Positions 1-9,005 are shown, counted from the first letter of the stretch. The stretch: 64,000 bases of DNA from Hephaestia sp. MAHUQ-44 (GCF_023806085.1 NZ_JAMSLX010000002.1:124001-188000); one strand, 5' to 3'. Notes: generated by a model from the letters alone, not told the origin. Program-made: numbers and translations.

Positions 1-1354
1 CGGATTTGGCGAGCGTGTCGATCGCCGCCATTTCGCCATCGAATGCCGCGCGGTTCCGCCGCTCGGCATAAGCGACCGCCCGCGCATAATGCCGCATTGC
101 CCTGGCATAGGGCAGCCGCGCGTCGGGCGGCGGCAGGGCAAGGATGGCATCGGGGGCGGCGAATTGCGCCATCGCCAGATAGGGCGCCGCGTCGATTGCC
201 TGGATCCACGCGATTCTGGCGGAGGTATCGGGATCGAGCACGGTGCGCAGGCGCTGCGCTTCCCGAATGGCCGTCTTCATGTCGCCCGCCATCTGTGCCG
301 AGGTGACGATCAGATGGATATTGTGCGGATAATAGCCGTAGCGGACGAGGCCGTTGTCGCCCGCGCTGCGGATATAGGCCTCGTCGGCGCGCGCCGCCGC
401 CACATTGACGCGGATCGCATCGGCATAGCGACCGCGGACGTAGAAGATATGCGCGGGCATATGGACCAGATGCGCGGCGCTGGGCGCGAGCGGGGTCGCC
501 AGACGATCCGCTGCGGCTTCGGCACGTTGCGGATCGCTCGCCTCGAGCAAATGAATGGCGAGATGCGCAGCCTGAACATGCGCTGGATTGCGGGCGAGGA
601 CCGCCTCGACCAGTCGTATCGCGTCGCCGCTGCGGCCGATCGGGGTCTTCTTGTCGGCCTCCCAATAATTCCACGGAGTCGTGTCCATCGCGGCCTCGGC
701 CGCGAGCACCGCCACATCGTCATCGGCCGGAAAGCGCCGCGCCGCCGCCAACATCGCATCGGCATAAGCGGCATCGAGCGCGGCGCGGTCGGCCGCCGGA
801 TCGCGCGAATAGCGCCGCGCCACGGCGTCGATCAACGCGCGTTCCATCGGCGACGCCCGGTCGCGTAACGCCACCGCTTGCTCCATCGCGGCGAGCGCCG
901 CGTCGCGATCGCGTTCCTCCATCGGCGCGTTGATATTGGGGCCAAGCGCCACCGCCTCGCCCCACCAGCACATCGCGCATTCCGGATCGCGCCGCTGGCC
1001 CTCGCGGAACGATCGCACCGCGCCGGCGTGATTGAAGCCATAGGCAAACAACAGGCCCTGGCTGAAATAGCGGCGCGCTTCGGCATTGGCGGCCGTCACC
1101 GGAAAGGGCGATTGCGTCAGGTCGGGATAGAGCGGGATCGGCGCGGCATCGCTGGTGGGGGCGGCGACGGTGGCGGCCATCAGCAGCGCCGACGCCAGCG
1201 CCGATCCGGCGCGCCCGCCGGCACAGAGCGTTTGTGCAAGACGGCCGGGATCGAGCGCCGCCAGCGCGGCCGCCGAAAAGCGCGGCTCGATCGAAACGCT
1301 TGCGAGCGACAGGCCGATTCCGACCAGCGCAGCGGATTTCACTACGGCCACCAT
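1..1354 (-). CDS. TPR-type repeat protein, exported (3' end off window)
   Basis: Read on the minus strand from ATG at 1354 to the left edge, so about 451 codons are visible and the C-terminus is missing. An in-frame TAG lies just upstream, and a GGGGGAGGGGA purine tract gives a strong ribosome site, which fixes the start. After a short hydrophobic N-terminal stretch come helical repeats with motifs such as CAMCWWGEAVALGPNIN and HLVHMPAHIFYVRGRYADA, typical of bacterial TPR proteins that recur beside secreted or lipoprotein genes. No catalytic domain is visible. It is transcribed in the same direction as mprF, 220 bp downstream of it, with two strong hairpins between, so it is probably a separate unit. 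The molecular role is unknown. Confidence 0.85.
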   Translation of the reverse strand, partial: MVAVVKSAALVGIGLSLASVSIEPRFSAAALAALDPGRLAQTLCAGGRAGSALASALLMAATVAAPTSDAAPIPLYPDLTQSPFPVTAANAEARRYFSQGLLFAYGFNHAGAVRSFREGQRRDPECAMCWWGEAVALGPNINAPMEERDRDAALAAMEQAVALRDRASPMERALIDAVARRYSRDPAADRAALDAAYADAMLAAARRFPADDDVAVLAAEAAMDTTPWNYWEADKKTPIGRSGDAIRLVEAVLARNPAHVQAAHLAIHLLEASDPQRAEAAADRLATPLAPSAAHLVHMPAHIFYVRGRYADAIRVNVAAARADEAYIRSAGDNGLVRYGYYPHNIHLIVTSAQMAGDMKTAIREAQRLRTVLDPDTSARIAWIQAIDAAPYLAMAQFAAPDAILALPPPDARLPYARAMRHYARAVAYAERRNRAAFDGEMAAIDTLAKS

Positions 1355-1380
1355 GCGCTATCCCCTCCCCCAAAAGGCTT

Positions 1381-1417
1381 AGAGTCGATCCGGTTCGAAT
1401 CGAATCGGATCGACTCT
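1381..1417. repeat. 37-nt near-perfect inverted repeat
   Basis: Arms AGAGTCGATCCG and CGGATCGACTCT are exact reverse complements. The inner bases continue pairing (GTTCGA with TCGAAT, one G-T wobble) around a one-base centre. It lies between the mprF stop and the TPR gene start. It may be an RNA hairpin or terminator, or a dispersed palindromic element; there is no T-run on the side needed for a minus-strand intrinsic terminator. Confidence 0.7.
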
Positions 1418-1435
1418 GGATGATCTTTTTTTGCC

Positions 1436-1479
1436 GTGATTTCCGCGTCGCCAGATGATTCCATCTGGCTCGAAATCAC
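1436..1479. repeat. Nested stem-loop (two-tier inverted repeat)
   Basis: Inner perfect hairpin GCCAGATG-ATTC-CATCTGGC (1450-1469) is enclosed by a second pair, GTGATTTC (1436-1443) with GAAATCAC (1472-1479), leaving an asymmetric internal bulge. It is downstream of mprF on the minus strand and could end or process that transcript. The loop and closing base pairs (GATTCC) match those of the hairpin at 25093-25116. Confidence 0.7.
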
Positions 1480-1573
1480 TCTAAGCGACCCGACCGAAAA
1501 TTATCACGACCGCCGGCTTGCCGTAAACGGCCAAAACGACGCCGATGGGGGGAGCAGGCGCTCGACCGGCGGC

Positions 1574-4177
1574 TCACGCCACCAGTTTGAGGCGAACCCG
1601 CCTGGCTGCGCTGTTCGCCCCGCCGCCGATCAGCGTTTGCAGGTCGATGAGACCGCGTGCGAGCCCGACGCCATAGGGGCCGGCGATATAACGCGGTTCC
1701 CAGACCGGGCCGAATTTCTCCTTATAGGCGCGCAGCCCCTCGAAACCGTAAAAGGCGTCGCCGTGGCGATAGAGCGCCGTGCCAGCCCGCGCCCACATCG
1801 GCGCCAGATGGCGCGCGTCGAGGCCCGAGAGTGGCGCGAGGCCGAGATTGAACCAGCGATAGCCCTGTTCCCTGGCCCATTGCATGAGATGGACGAACAG
1901 GAAGTCCATCGTCCCATAGGGAATATTGGCACCGTGCCGCATCAGATCGACCGAAATCTCCTCACGATTGGCGGTCGCCCAGATATTGGCGAAGGCGACC
2001 AGCCGGCCGTGCTGCCGAACCAGTGCGCAATCGAAGCGCGCGAGATAGGCTGGATCGAAGCGCCCGACGCTGAAGGCTTTCTCGCTATGGCCCTTCATCC
2101 GTAGCCAGATATCCGAGACCGCGCGCAGGTCGTCGGTTACGGCGGGCACGTTGGCGGCGGCGACGATCTCGAAGGTGGCGCCATCGCGGATTGCGCGCCG
2201 CGCGGCGTGGCGCAGCGATCGCATCGCCGGGCCATCGATCGTGAAATCTTCCAGACGAACGCGGGCTTCCTCGCCATATTTGACGAGGTGCAGGCCAAGA
2301 TCGATCGCGACCGGCACGGCGTTGATCGAAATCTGGTACAGCAGCAGCCGGCCCTGCGCGGCGTCTGCGCGCTCCCTGATCTGCCACAACAGATCGGGCC
2401 ATTCGCTGGCGGGCCCGATCGGGTCGCCCATCACGATCCAGCTTCGCCCCTGTACCTGATACATCAGCACGGCCTTGTCGTTGGCCGAGCGCAGAAATCG
2501 TTTGTCGCCTGTCAGCGCGAGCATCGCATCGGTCCTGACGCTGTAGGACAGGGCCGTCTCGGGGCCCTCGTCATCCGTGGCGGCATCGCCGGGCGGTTGT
2601 TTGGCGTGGCCGAACAGATGCAGGATCGTCGCCGCGATCAGCAGGACCGAGATGGCGAAACTGGCCCTCAGGAAGCGTGAGGCATCGCCTTTCCATGCGA
2701 ATTGCCACCAGAGATCGCTTTGATAGGCGACATGCTTGAAGGCGAAAAAGCCGATCCAGATCGACAGCGCGACGGCAAGCGCGACGATGACGATCGATCG
2801 CGGGGTTACTATGCCCGAGGTCAGCGCCGTTCGCCGGTAGAAAGCGGGCCGCGCGAGTTGGAGGAGCGCGGCGATCCCCAGCAAGACCATCGCCTCTTCG
2901 ACATCGACGCCTTTGGTGAGCGAGAAGATCGCGCCCGCGAGCAGGAGCGCGCGGCACAGGATGAAACCGCCGTCCAGGCGGCGATACAGGGCAGGCGCGA
3001 GCAGCAGCAGCGCGGTGCCGACGAGGCTCGCCGCGATATGCGATGCCTCGACGAAGGGTAGTGGGACGATATCGCGTAGGATGTGGAGGCGCGCCCGGAT
3101 CGCGGGTAGGGAGCCTGACACGAGAAGAACGATGCCGCCGACGAACACCAGCGCCGCCAGCAAGGTGGGGGCGACTCCCCGGAGGACGAATTGCGCCGCA
3201 TCCACTGCCTTGGCGAGCGGCTGGCGCTGTTGGCGGCGTTCGTGAATGACCAGCAAGACGGCCGCGACCGCGAGCGGCAGCAGATAATAGAGGATCCGGT
3301 ACATGATGAGCGCGGCGACGAGGGCCGGCGGATCGCCACGCGCCAGCGAGGCGAGGATCACCGCTTCGAACACGCCGATACCGCCCGGCACATGGCTGAG
3401 CAACGCAGCGATGATGGCAAGCGCATAGGTGAGGTAGAAAAGCGGGAAATCGTGGAGGCTCACGCCGGGCACGAGGACAAAGAGCGCCGCGCTGGCAGCC
3501 GCCAGATCGAGCGTGGCAATCCCGATCTGTGCGATCGCCTGTCCAGGCGTGGGGCGGGGCAAGCGCCACCGGAACAGCGTGAACGAGCGCGTTTTGCCGC
3601 GCAGCGCCATAATTGCTGCCACCACCAGCAGCACGATCACGGCGCCCACCGCGCGCTGCATCGTCAGCGACGGGGTGAACGCGCCGATCGTGAAGGGCTC
3701 GGGGTAGAGCAGGAGGGCCGCGGCGGTTGTCACCGTTACGCCCGCCCAGAAAGCGATCCCCGTGGCGGTGATGATGCGCATGATGTCGCCCGCCTCGAGT
3801 CCCGCCGCGCTGTAGAGCCGGTACCGCGCCGACCCGCCCGTCAGCAGCGCGAGTCCGAAATTGTGGCTGAGCGTGTAGCTGGTGAACGAGGCCAGCGCGG
3901 CGGTGCGGTACGGGAGCGGCTTGCCGATGATGCGCAGCGCGATCACGTCATAGAGCGTCAGGAGGGCGTAGCTGAGCGCCGTGAACAGCGTCGCCGCCGC
4001 GATCTGGAACCCGCCGAGCGCGTGAAAGGCGGCGGCGACGGCGCGGGGATGGACGTCGATCAGCAGCCGATGCAAGGCGAGGAAGCCCAGTGTGGCCAGA
4101 ACCGCGGCAACGGTGACCTTGATGGCGACCGGATGGCGCTGGGCGGCCTTCAAAAGCGCGAGACGTTGGTTTGCCAT
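1574..4177 (-). CDS. mprF: MprF/LpiA-type phosphatidylglycerol lysyltransferase-flippase
   Basis: 867 residues, the usual length of MprF. The first ~520 residues are a run of hydrophobic helices (the flippase part, starting MANQRLALLKAAQRHPVAIK), followed by a soluble DUF2156 aminoacyl-transferase domain (about 540-867). The family transfers lysine or alanine from charged tRNA to phosphatidylglycerol and moves the product to the outer leaflet, lowering surface charge; the amino acid used here cannot be read from sequence. The open frame extends further upstream, but ATG at 4177 is chosen because the family N-terminus begins there and it sits 2 nt after the DUF2156-unrelated DUF2147 gene stops. 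It is the last gene of a four-gene operon with two AcvB/VirJ hydrolases, which in Agrobacterium counteract its product. Confidence 0.93.
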   Translation of the reverse strand: MANQRLALLKAAQRHPVAIKVTVAAVLATLGFLALHRLLIDVHPRAVAAAFHALGGFQIAAATLFTALSYALLTLYDVIALRIIGKPLPYRTAALASFTSYTLSHNFGLALLTGGSARYRLYSAAGLEAGDIMRIITATGIAFWAGVTVTTAAALLLYPEPFTIGAFTPSLTMQRAVGAVIVLLVVAAIMALRGKTRSFTLFRWRLPRPTPGQAIAQIGIATLDLAAASAALFVLVPGVSLHDFPLFYLTYALAIIAALLSHVPGGIGVFEAVILASLARGDPPALVAALIMYRILYYLLPLAVAAVLLVIHERRQQRQPLAKAVDAAQFVLRGVAPTLLAALVFVGGIVLLVSGSLPAIRARLHILRDIVPLPFVEASHIAASLVGTALLLLAPALYRRLDGGFILCRALLLAGAIFSLTKGVDVEEAMVLLGIAALLQLARPAFYRRTALTSGIVTPRSIVIVALAVALSIWIGFFAFKHVAYQSDLWWQFAWKGDASRFLRASFAISVLLIAATILHLFGHAKQPPGDAATDDEGPETALSYSVRTDAMLALTGDKRFLRSANDKAVLMYQVQGRSWIVMGDPIGPASEWPDLLWQIRERADAAQGRLLLYQISINAVPVAIDLGLHLVKYGEEARVRLEDFTIDGPAMRSLRHAARRAIRDGATFEIVAAANVPAVTDDLRAVSDIWLRMKGHSEKAFSVGRFDPAYLARFDCALVRQHGRLVAFANIWATANREEISVDLMRHGANIPYGTMDFLFVHLMQWAREQGYRWFNLGLAPLSGLDARHLAPMWARAGTALYRHGDAFYGFEGLRAYKEKFGPVWEPRYIAGPYGVGLARGLIDLQTLIGGGANSAARRVRLKLVA

Positions 4178-4179
4178 GT

Positions 4180-4593
4180 CTATGCCCGCCGCCAGATCTG
4201 CGATTTGCAGACGAGACCGGCCAGGATGCAGCCGTCGATCTTCATCCGGTTTGCGTCGAGCTGGGTGATCCGTGAGGCAAAGCTGCGCGCCATATCGGGG
4301 ACATAGACCGTTCCTCGCCACAAATGTGGACCCGCCGGATGATAGTCGCGCAGCAATTCCAGGCCAATCAACTTCGGCGCGCCCACGGCCGCCGCGTCCA
4401 TCGTGGCCTGCGGACTGGCCCAGACGATCCAGCCGCATAGCTTCCCGGCGCAGGGGGCTGTCATCACCTTCACGCTGCCGTGCGGATTGATCCACAGACC
4501 GGTCGGTGGATCGGGAACCGGCGGCCGACTGGCGGCCACGGGCGACATCGCCGCAAGTGCGATCGACCACACCAGCCGCATCGAACAGATCAT
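4180..4593 (-). CDS. DUF2147 exported protein
   Basis: 137 residues with a signal peptide (cleavage likely after the VAAS region) and the DUF2147 core: a 'GLWINPHGSVKVMTAPCAG' stretch, a CG-W pair, then 'LLRDYHPAGPHLWRGTVYVP' and a C-terminal LGLV-type cysteine segment. DUF2147 proteins are small periplasmic beta-rich proteins of unknown function. The start ATG overlaps the virJ-like stop by 4 nt (ATGA) and the stop is 2 nt before mprF, so it is translationally coupled to both. This location points to a role with lipid aminoacylation or the envelope, but that is inference. Confidence 0.88.
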   Translation of the reverse strand: MICSMRLVWSIALAAMSPVAASRPPVPDPPTGLWINPHGSVKVMTAPCAGKLCGWIVWASPQATMDAAAVGAPKLIGLELLRDYHPAGPHLWRGTVYVPDMARSFASRITQLDANRMKIDGCILAGLVCKSQIWRRA

Positions 4594-5345
4594 CGAACGA
4601 CTTTCGCGATGGCGCCATCGGTGGGCCCCGATACGCTCGTCGCCTTGATCGCCTTCACGATGACGCGCGCGAGCGTATCGACATCGCGGTGGAGCGGATG
4701 GCCGCCGGGCAGCGTGATGCTACGGCTGTTGGGCAAGTGGAGGCGCGGGCAAAGGCTGGTGCTCTCCTCGGCGCCGTAAATGCAGATGACGGGCGCCCAG
4801 TGTAGCATTCGCGCCGTCGGCAAGGCGGGCGTGGTCGCTCCCCAGTTGAACAGGTCGGCAGGTGAGGCGCGCCACGTCACGGTATCGCCCGGTACGACCA
4901 GCGCGATCATCTGGACCCTGGCGCGGAGGGAGGCGGGCATGTCGGCCAGCCCGACATGCAGCATGTCGGCGCCGAACGATTGGCCGATGAGGACGATCTT
5001 GTCGGTATGCGGGTGGGCCAGCGCGCGCCGCACGGCGGTCTCGATCAAGGCGCTGACCTCGCGCGGTGTCCGCTTGTGCCGGAAAAAGGTGAGCGAATTG
5101 ACGCCGACGACCGGGATACCATCGGCAGCGAGCTTCCGCGCGATCCGGGGCGCCATGCCGATTCGAAATCCCATGTCGCCCGAAAGGACGACCGCCGTCA
5201 GCCCGGCCATCGCTGGTTCCGGTTGCGCGGTGGCGGGGATGGTGACGAAGGGTGAACCGCCGAGATAGCCGATATAGGCGAGAAAACCCAAGGCGAGCGC
5301 GACCGCACCGATCCCGCCGACCAGCCATTTTTTGAGCCGGTTCAA
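4590..5345 (-). CDS. Stand-alone VirJ-domain serine hydrolase
   Basis: 251 residues: an N-terminal membrane anchor or signal (residues ~6-28), then one VirJ domain with the nucleophile motif GQSFGAD and the late histidine motif LPGGHPLHRD. The equivalent of GDGGW is degraded to GDMGF. It is homologous to the C-terminal half of the upstream acvB. The start is taken as TTG at 5345, which overlaps the acvB stop (TTGA), since no ATG fits before the hydrophobic segment. AcvB/VirJ proteins cleave the amino acid from lysyl-phosphatidylglycerol in Agrobacterium; this copy may be a second hydrolase with a different lipid preference (inference). Confidence 0.85.
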   Translation of the reverse strand: MNRLKKWLVGGIGAVALALGFLAYIGYLGGSPFVTIPATAQPEPAMAGLTAVVLSGDMGFRIGMAPRIARKLAADGIPVVGVNSLTFFRHKRTPREVSALIETAVRRALAHPHTDKIVLIGQSFGADMLHVGLADMPASLRARVQMIALVVPGDTVTWRASPADLFNWGATTPALPTARMLHWAPVICIYGAEESTSLCPRLHLPNSRSITLPGGHPLHRDVDTLARVIVKAIKATSVSGPTDGAIAKVVR

Positions 5346-6808
5346 GCCTTCACCCCATGCAGGATGGTGGCCACGACGAGGCCGGCGTTGCCGTCGAAAT
5401 GATGGCCGCCGGGCAGGACGGCCGTGGATGCGATCCCCGGCGGAATGATCGGGCACGCGCTGTCCTGTTCCTGCGCACCGCGGATACATTGGATGGGCAG
5501 GCCGGCGAGGCGAATGACTGCGGGGACGGTCGGCAGGGCATTCTGACCCTTGACGTCGAGCCAGGAGTAGAGATGGAACTGGAAATCGGCGCTCGGGCTC
5601 AGCCCCAGCAGGCTGACGCGCGCGATCATCGGCCGCAAGGCGGGCGGCAAGGCGCCGACGATGAAGGGCAGGGTGTCCGCGCCGAAGGAATAACCAAGCA
5701 GCAGCACCCTTGGGCGCTGCCATTGCCGGCTGAAATGTTCGACGACCCTGCCGAGATCCTGGCCTGCGGCAAGTGGGTTCCGGGCGTTCCAGAAATAGGC
5801 GAGGCTGTCGACGCCGACCACGGGAACGCCCGCTGCCGCGAGGTGCGCGGCGACGTCGCGATCGAGCCCTGCCCAGCCGCCGTCTCCTGAATAGAGCACC
5901 GCCATCAGATCGGTGCGCGGCGCTTTCGGATCGGCAACGAGGGTCAACGGCAGGTCGCCGACGCTCGCGGTATGAGGGGGCTCGGACGCGGCGGCCGGCG
6001 GCGGTGTCTCGAGCAACGGCGTGAACGCCGCCACGAATTGCGGCATCCAATGCGCCTCGACCGAAAAGCCGTGGCCGACCTTGGGCAATTCGATCAGGCG
6101 TGCCTCGGCAATGCCGGCGGTGAAGGCGCGCGTCGCCGCCGGGCTGACGACCTGATCGGCGGTGCCCTGCAGGACGATCCATGGCGCGCCGAGATGCGGG
6201 GTGGGCGCGAAGTTCCAGCCGCGTTCGGGCTTGTCGATGCGCGCCGCAGCGAGAGCAGTCCCTCGGCACCACGGCTTGGTTCCGCCGATGTCGGACCCGA
6301 AGCCCAGCGAGACGGCGGCGCGATAGGTTCCCCCCGGCGCCTGGACCAGCGCGGCATAAGCCACGGTTGCCCCCGAGGAATAACCGACCAGGATCGGCTT
6401 GAGATAATGAGCCAGGCCGAGATCGTGTTCGACGGTGAGCGCGAGGGATGTCAGTGCGACGTTGGGATCGATGCAGGATGCCTTGTCCGCCTCAAGTGCC
6501 TTCAGGAGCTTGGGGGTCGACAGGCCCGTCACCACCACGCCCTGCTGCGTCAGGGCTTTGGCCATGTCGATGACCCCGAGGTTCCAGCCGCCGTCGCCCG
6601 ACAGAAAGACCGCGACGCCGCGCACCGGCCCCTTCGGCAGATAGGTCGTTGCAGGCCCGAGGGGCGTTTGGGTGACGCGGCCCGCGACGCTTGCAGGTGC
6701 GATGGGGTGGGGCGCAGCAGAGCAAGCGGGGGTTTGGAGGTTGCAGACCAGGCCGAGCAGCGCGGCGGTCGCCGCCATCGTCCCCAACCCCAGGGTCAGT
6801 CTCCGCAT
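5342..6808 (-). CDS. acvB: AcvB-like lysyl-phosphatidylglycerol hydrolase, periplasmic
   Basis: 488 residues from ATG at 6808, preceded by GGGGAG. A signal peptide (MRRLTLGLGTM, then a hydrophobic run to about residue 30) leads two alpha/beta-hydrolase halves. The N-terminal half has GDGGWNLG and GYSSGA; the C-terminal VirJ half has YSGDGGWAGLD, GYSFGAD and LPGGHHFDGN. This two-domain order is that of Agrobacterium AcvB, which removes lysine from Lys-PG and sets the Lys-PG level. It is the first gene of an operon acvB - virJ-like - DUF2147 - mprF with stop/start overlaps throughout, so the enzyme that makes the lipid and the enzymes that unmake it are co-expressed. Assignment is strong for family, inferred for substrate. 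Confidence 0.9.
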   Translation of the reverse strand: MRRLTLGLGTMAATAALLGLVCNLQTPACSAAPHPIAPASVAGRVTQTPLGPATTYLPKGPVRGVAVFLSGDGGWNLGVIDMAKALTQQGVVVTGLSTPKLLKALEADKASCIDPNVALTSLALTVEHDLGLAHYLKPILVGYSSGATVAYAALVQAPGGTYRAAVSLGFGSDIGGTKPWCRGTALAAARIDKPERGWNFAPTPHLGAPWIVLQGTADQVVSPAATRAFTAGIAEARLIELPKVGHGFSVEAHWMPQFVAAFTPLLETPPPAAASEPPHTASVGDLPLTLVADPKAPRTDLMAVLYSGDGGWAGLDRDVAAHLAAAGVPVVGVDSLAYFWNARNPLAAGQDLGRVVEHFSRQWQRPRVLLLGYSFGADTLPFIVGALPPALRPMIARVSLLGLSPSADFQFHLYSWLDVKGQNALPTVPAVIRLAGLPIQCIRGAQEQDSACPIIPPGIASTAVLPGGHHFDGNAGLVVATILHGVKA

Positions 6809-7049
6809 GTCGAACTCCCCGACGGCGTCTTCATCCGGCTCCTGTTGTACCGCCCGGCGAGGCACCGTGTGGTGGCGCCTCGATTAAAATCCGTTCATTC
6901 GGACGGCACTTATAGGGGGAACGCCGCACGCCGCGCATGACCGCTTTATGACCAAAGCTTAACATGACGCGCGCCATCGCCGGGCGCATGATTCCGGTGC
7001 GCGGTGGGTTGCCAAACCCGACGATCCACCCGTTCCTGGAGGAAAGACG

Positions 7050-7265
7050 ATGAAGACACTTCTGCTCGTGGCAGCTCTGGCGCTCGGCGGCGCGACCATG
7101 GCGCAGGCCACCCCCGTGGTGGCCCATGCCAGCAAGCTGCCGCAATGCTCCAAGACGGTGACCAAGAACTGCACGCCGGCCGCCAAACATACGACGCACC
7201 GGATGCGCCATCATGCGGCAGCGACACAGGCGGCACCCGCCACCAAGGCGCCTGCCACCAAATAA
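7050..7265 (+). CDS. Small exported basic protein, unknown
   Basis: 71 residues with a clean signal peptide (MKTLLLVAALALGGATMAQA) preceded by GGAGGAAAG at ideal spacing. The mature part of ~50 residues has two cysteines (PQCSKTVTKNC), is rich in His, Lys, Ala and Thr, and ends in an APATK repeat. No family recognised. It starts 241 bp from the divergent acvB start, so the two share an upstream region, and it is 81 bp before the DUF1003 gene on the same strand. The cysteine pair could form a disulfide or bind a metal with the histidines; this is speculation. Confidence 0.75.
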   Translation: MKTLLLVAALALGGATMAQATPVVAHASKLPQCSKTVTKNCTPAAKHTTHRMRHHAAATQAAPATKAPATK

Positions 7266-7346
7266 AGACGCGCGTCTTGCGGGGGTTCACGATCATGAGC
7301 CCCCGCACTTCGCCGGAAACTGGGATCTTGCCTGGGAGTAACGGCG

Positions 7347-7913
7347 ATGGCCAATCGCGATATGCAGGATCTCGCCGTCCGACTGCTCGGTAAGGACGCG
7401 CTGGCGCTCGATCCCGAAGAACGCAATGTCCTGGCCAGCATCCGCAACCACAGCCCGCTCAGCCGGGATGCCGCCGACGTTGCCGACGCGCAGGCGTCGA
7501 TCGGCGAACGGCTGGCCGACAAGGTTGCCGCCGTCGGCGGTTCATGGGGTTTCATCATCGTCTTCGGGCTGGTGCTGCTCGGCTGGATGGTCCTCAACAC
7601 CGACGTTCTCGGCCATTGGGGGCTGGCGTTCGATGCCTATCCCTACATTTTTCTCAACCTGATGCTCTCGATGCTCGCCGCCATCCAGGCCCCGATCATC
7701 ATGATGAGCCAGAACCGCCAGGCGGCGAAGGACAGGCTGTCGGCGAGCCTCGATTACGAGGTCAATCTGCGCTCCGAACTGGAGGTGCTGCGCCTTCACG
7801 ACAAACTCGATCAGGCGGTGTCCGCACGGCTGGAAGCGGTACTGCAAGGGCAGTCGCGGATCGTCGGAATGCTCGAACGATCCGCCTCGCCCGGCGCCAC
7901 GCCGTCCTCATGA
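7347..7913 (+). CDS. DUF1003 membrane protein
   Basis: 188 residues. The central region has two hydrophobic helices (about residues 66-85 and 98-118) joined by a short loop with WGLAFDAYPYIFLNLMLS, followed by IQAPIIMMSQNRQAAKDR, the signature of DUF1003. The C-terminal ~60 residues are charged and likely coiled-coil. The family is an inner-membrane protein of unknown function, often near metal or stress genes. Its stop overlaps the next start (ATGA, 7910-7913), indicating coupled translation with the PDZ protein and, through it, the two-component pair. Confidence 0.9.
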   Translation: MANRDMQDLAVRLLGKDALALDPEERNVLASIRNHSPLSRDAADVADAQASIGERLADKVAAVGGSWGFIIVFGLVLLGWMVLNTDVLGHWGLAFDAYPYIFLNLMLSMLAAIQAPIIMMSQNRQAAKDRLSASLDYEVNLRSELEVLRLHDKLDQAVSARLEAVLQGQSRIVGMLERSASPGATPSS

Positions 7914-8329
7914 ACAATAAGCGCAAGAAGCGCATCCGTGCCGGGCTGTTGGCGCTGATCGGAATCGCCCCGCTTGCCGTTGGCGCCGTGCTTGTTGCGA
8001 CGCCGGCGGGGCGCTCGGTGCTCGGGCCCTGGGCGGGGCCGATCGAGACCAGGGCGCTCTTGCCCGGCTTGACCGTTGAAGCCACGCCAGCGCGGGGCCA
8101 CGGCCTCGTCGTCACGAGCCTGCGGTCGGGCGGCGAAGCAATGACCTCGGGGATCATGGTGGGCGACCGGATCGTCGCCATCGACGATCATCCGGTGGGG
8201 ACGATGGCGCAGACGCTTGGTTATATGCATAAGGATGAGCGCCGGACTGTCGTTCTCGGGCTGGTGCGGCATCACGATGTGCATCGCGTGCAACTGCGCC
8301 GGGACAGGAAAACCCGTCATGGGGCATAA
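7910..8329 (+). CDS. Membrane-anchored PDZ-domain protein
   Basis: 139 residues: a lysine/arginine-rich start (MNNKRKKRIR), one transmembrane or signal segment (~11-32), and a single PDZ fold (about 45-130) with 'GLVVTSLRSGGEAMTSGIMV' and GDRIVAIDDHPV, the usual carboxylate-loop and core strands. There is no protease domain. Its stop lies 11 nt inside the following response-regulator gene. A stand-alone PDZ protein coupled to a sensor kinase suggests a periplasmic binding module feeding that system (inference). Confidence 0.8.
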   Translation: MNNKRKKRIRAGLLALIGIAPLAVGAVLVATPAGRSVLGPWAGPIETRALLPGLTVEATPARGHGLVVTSLRSGGEAMTSGIMVGDRIVAIDDHPVGTMAQTLGYMHKDERRTVVLGLVRHHDVHRVQLRRDRKTRHGA

Positions 8330-9005
8330 GCTTCTTCTGGTCGAAGACGATGAGGTGACCGCGGCCTATATCGCCAAGGGCATGACCGAGGCGGGCTTTA
8401 CGGTCGATCGTGCCGAAAACGGCCGCGACGGCCTGTTTCTGGCGAGCGATGGTGGCTATGATGCGGTCATCCTCGATCGGATGCTGCCGGGTATGGACGG
8501 CATGTCGGTGCTCAAGGCGCTGCGCGCGGCCGATATCGAGACGCCCGTCATCATCCTGTCGGCGCTTGGTTCGCCTGACGACCGAGTCGGCGGTCTCACC
8601 GGGGGCGCGGACGATTATCTGGCCAAGCCGTTCGCCTTCGCCGAACTGTTGGCGCGTGTCCGTCTGCTACTGCGCAAGCGCGGGGCGGGCGCCCCTGTCG
8701 TCACCACGCTTTCCTGCGCGGATCTGACGATGGATCTCTTGTCGCGCACCGTGCGGCGCGGCGACAAAGCCGTCGAGTTGCAGCCGCGCGAATTCCGGTT
8801 GCTCGAATATTTCCTGCGCCACGTCGACGAAGTGGTGACGCGGACGATGTTGCTGGAAGGGGTCTGGGATTATCATTTCGATCCCGGCACCAATGTGATC
8901 GATGTCCATGTGAGCCGGCTGCGGCGAAAGCTTGAGAACGGCCTCGACCGGCCCTTGCTGCACACCGTGCGGGGCGCCGGATATCGGCTCGGGACCGTCG
9001 CCTGA
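8319..9005 (+). CDS. OmpR/PhoB-family response regulator
   Basis: 228 residues. The receiver domain (1-115) shows acidic pair EDDE, phospho-acceptor Asp in 'VILDRMLPGMDG' (about residue 52), Ser/Thr position in IILSALG and the conserved Lys in YLAKPF. The winged-helix DNA-binding domain (130-228) has LQPREFRLLEYFLRH, GTNVIDVHVSRLRRKL and TVRGAGYRL. It overlaps the PDZ gene and is directly followed by the histidine kinase. The target genes are not evident. Confidence 0.95.
   Translation: MGHKLLLVEDDEVTAAYIAKGMTEAGFTVDRAENGRDGLFLASDGGYDAVILDRMLPGMDGMSVLKALRAADIETPVIILSALGSPDDRVGGLTGGADDYLAKPFAFAELLARVRLLLRKRGAGAPVVTTLSCADLTMDLLSRTVRRGDKAVELQPREFRLLEYFLRHVDEVVTRTMLLEGVWDYHFDPGTNVIDVHVSRLRRKLENGLDRPLLHTVRGAGYRLGTVA

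Noticed and set aside
6809..7049. GGAAC-type general stress (EcfG) promoter near 6919
   Set aside because: GGAAC is present but no CGTT lies at 16-17 nt; the nearest match, CGCTT, is at the wrong distance.
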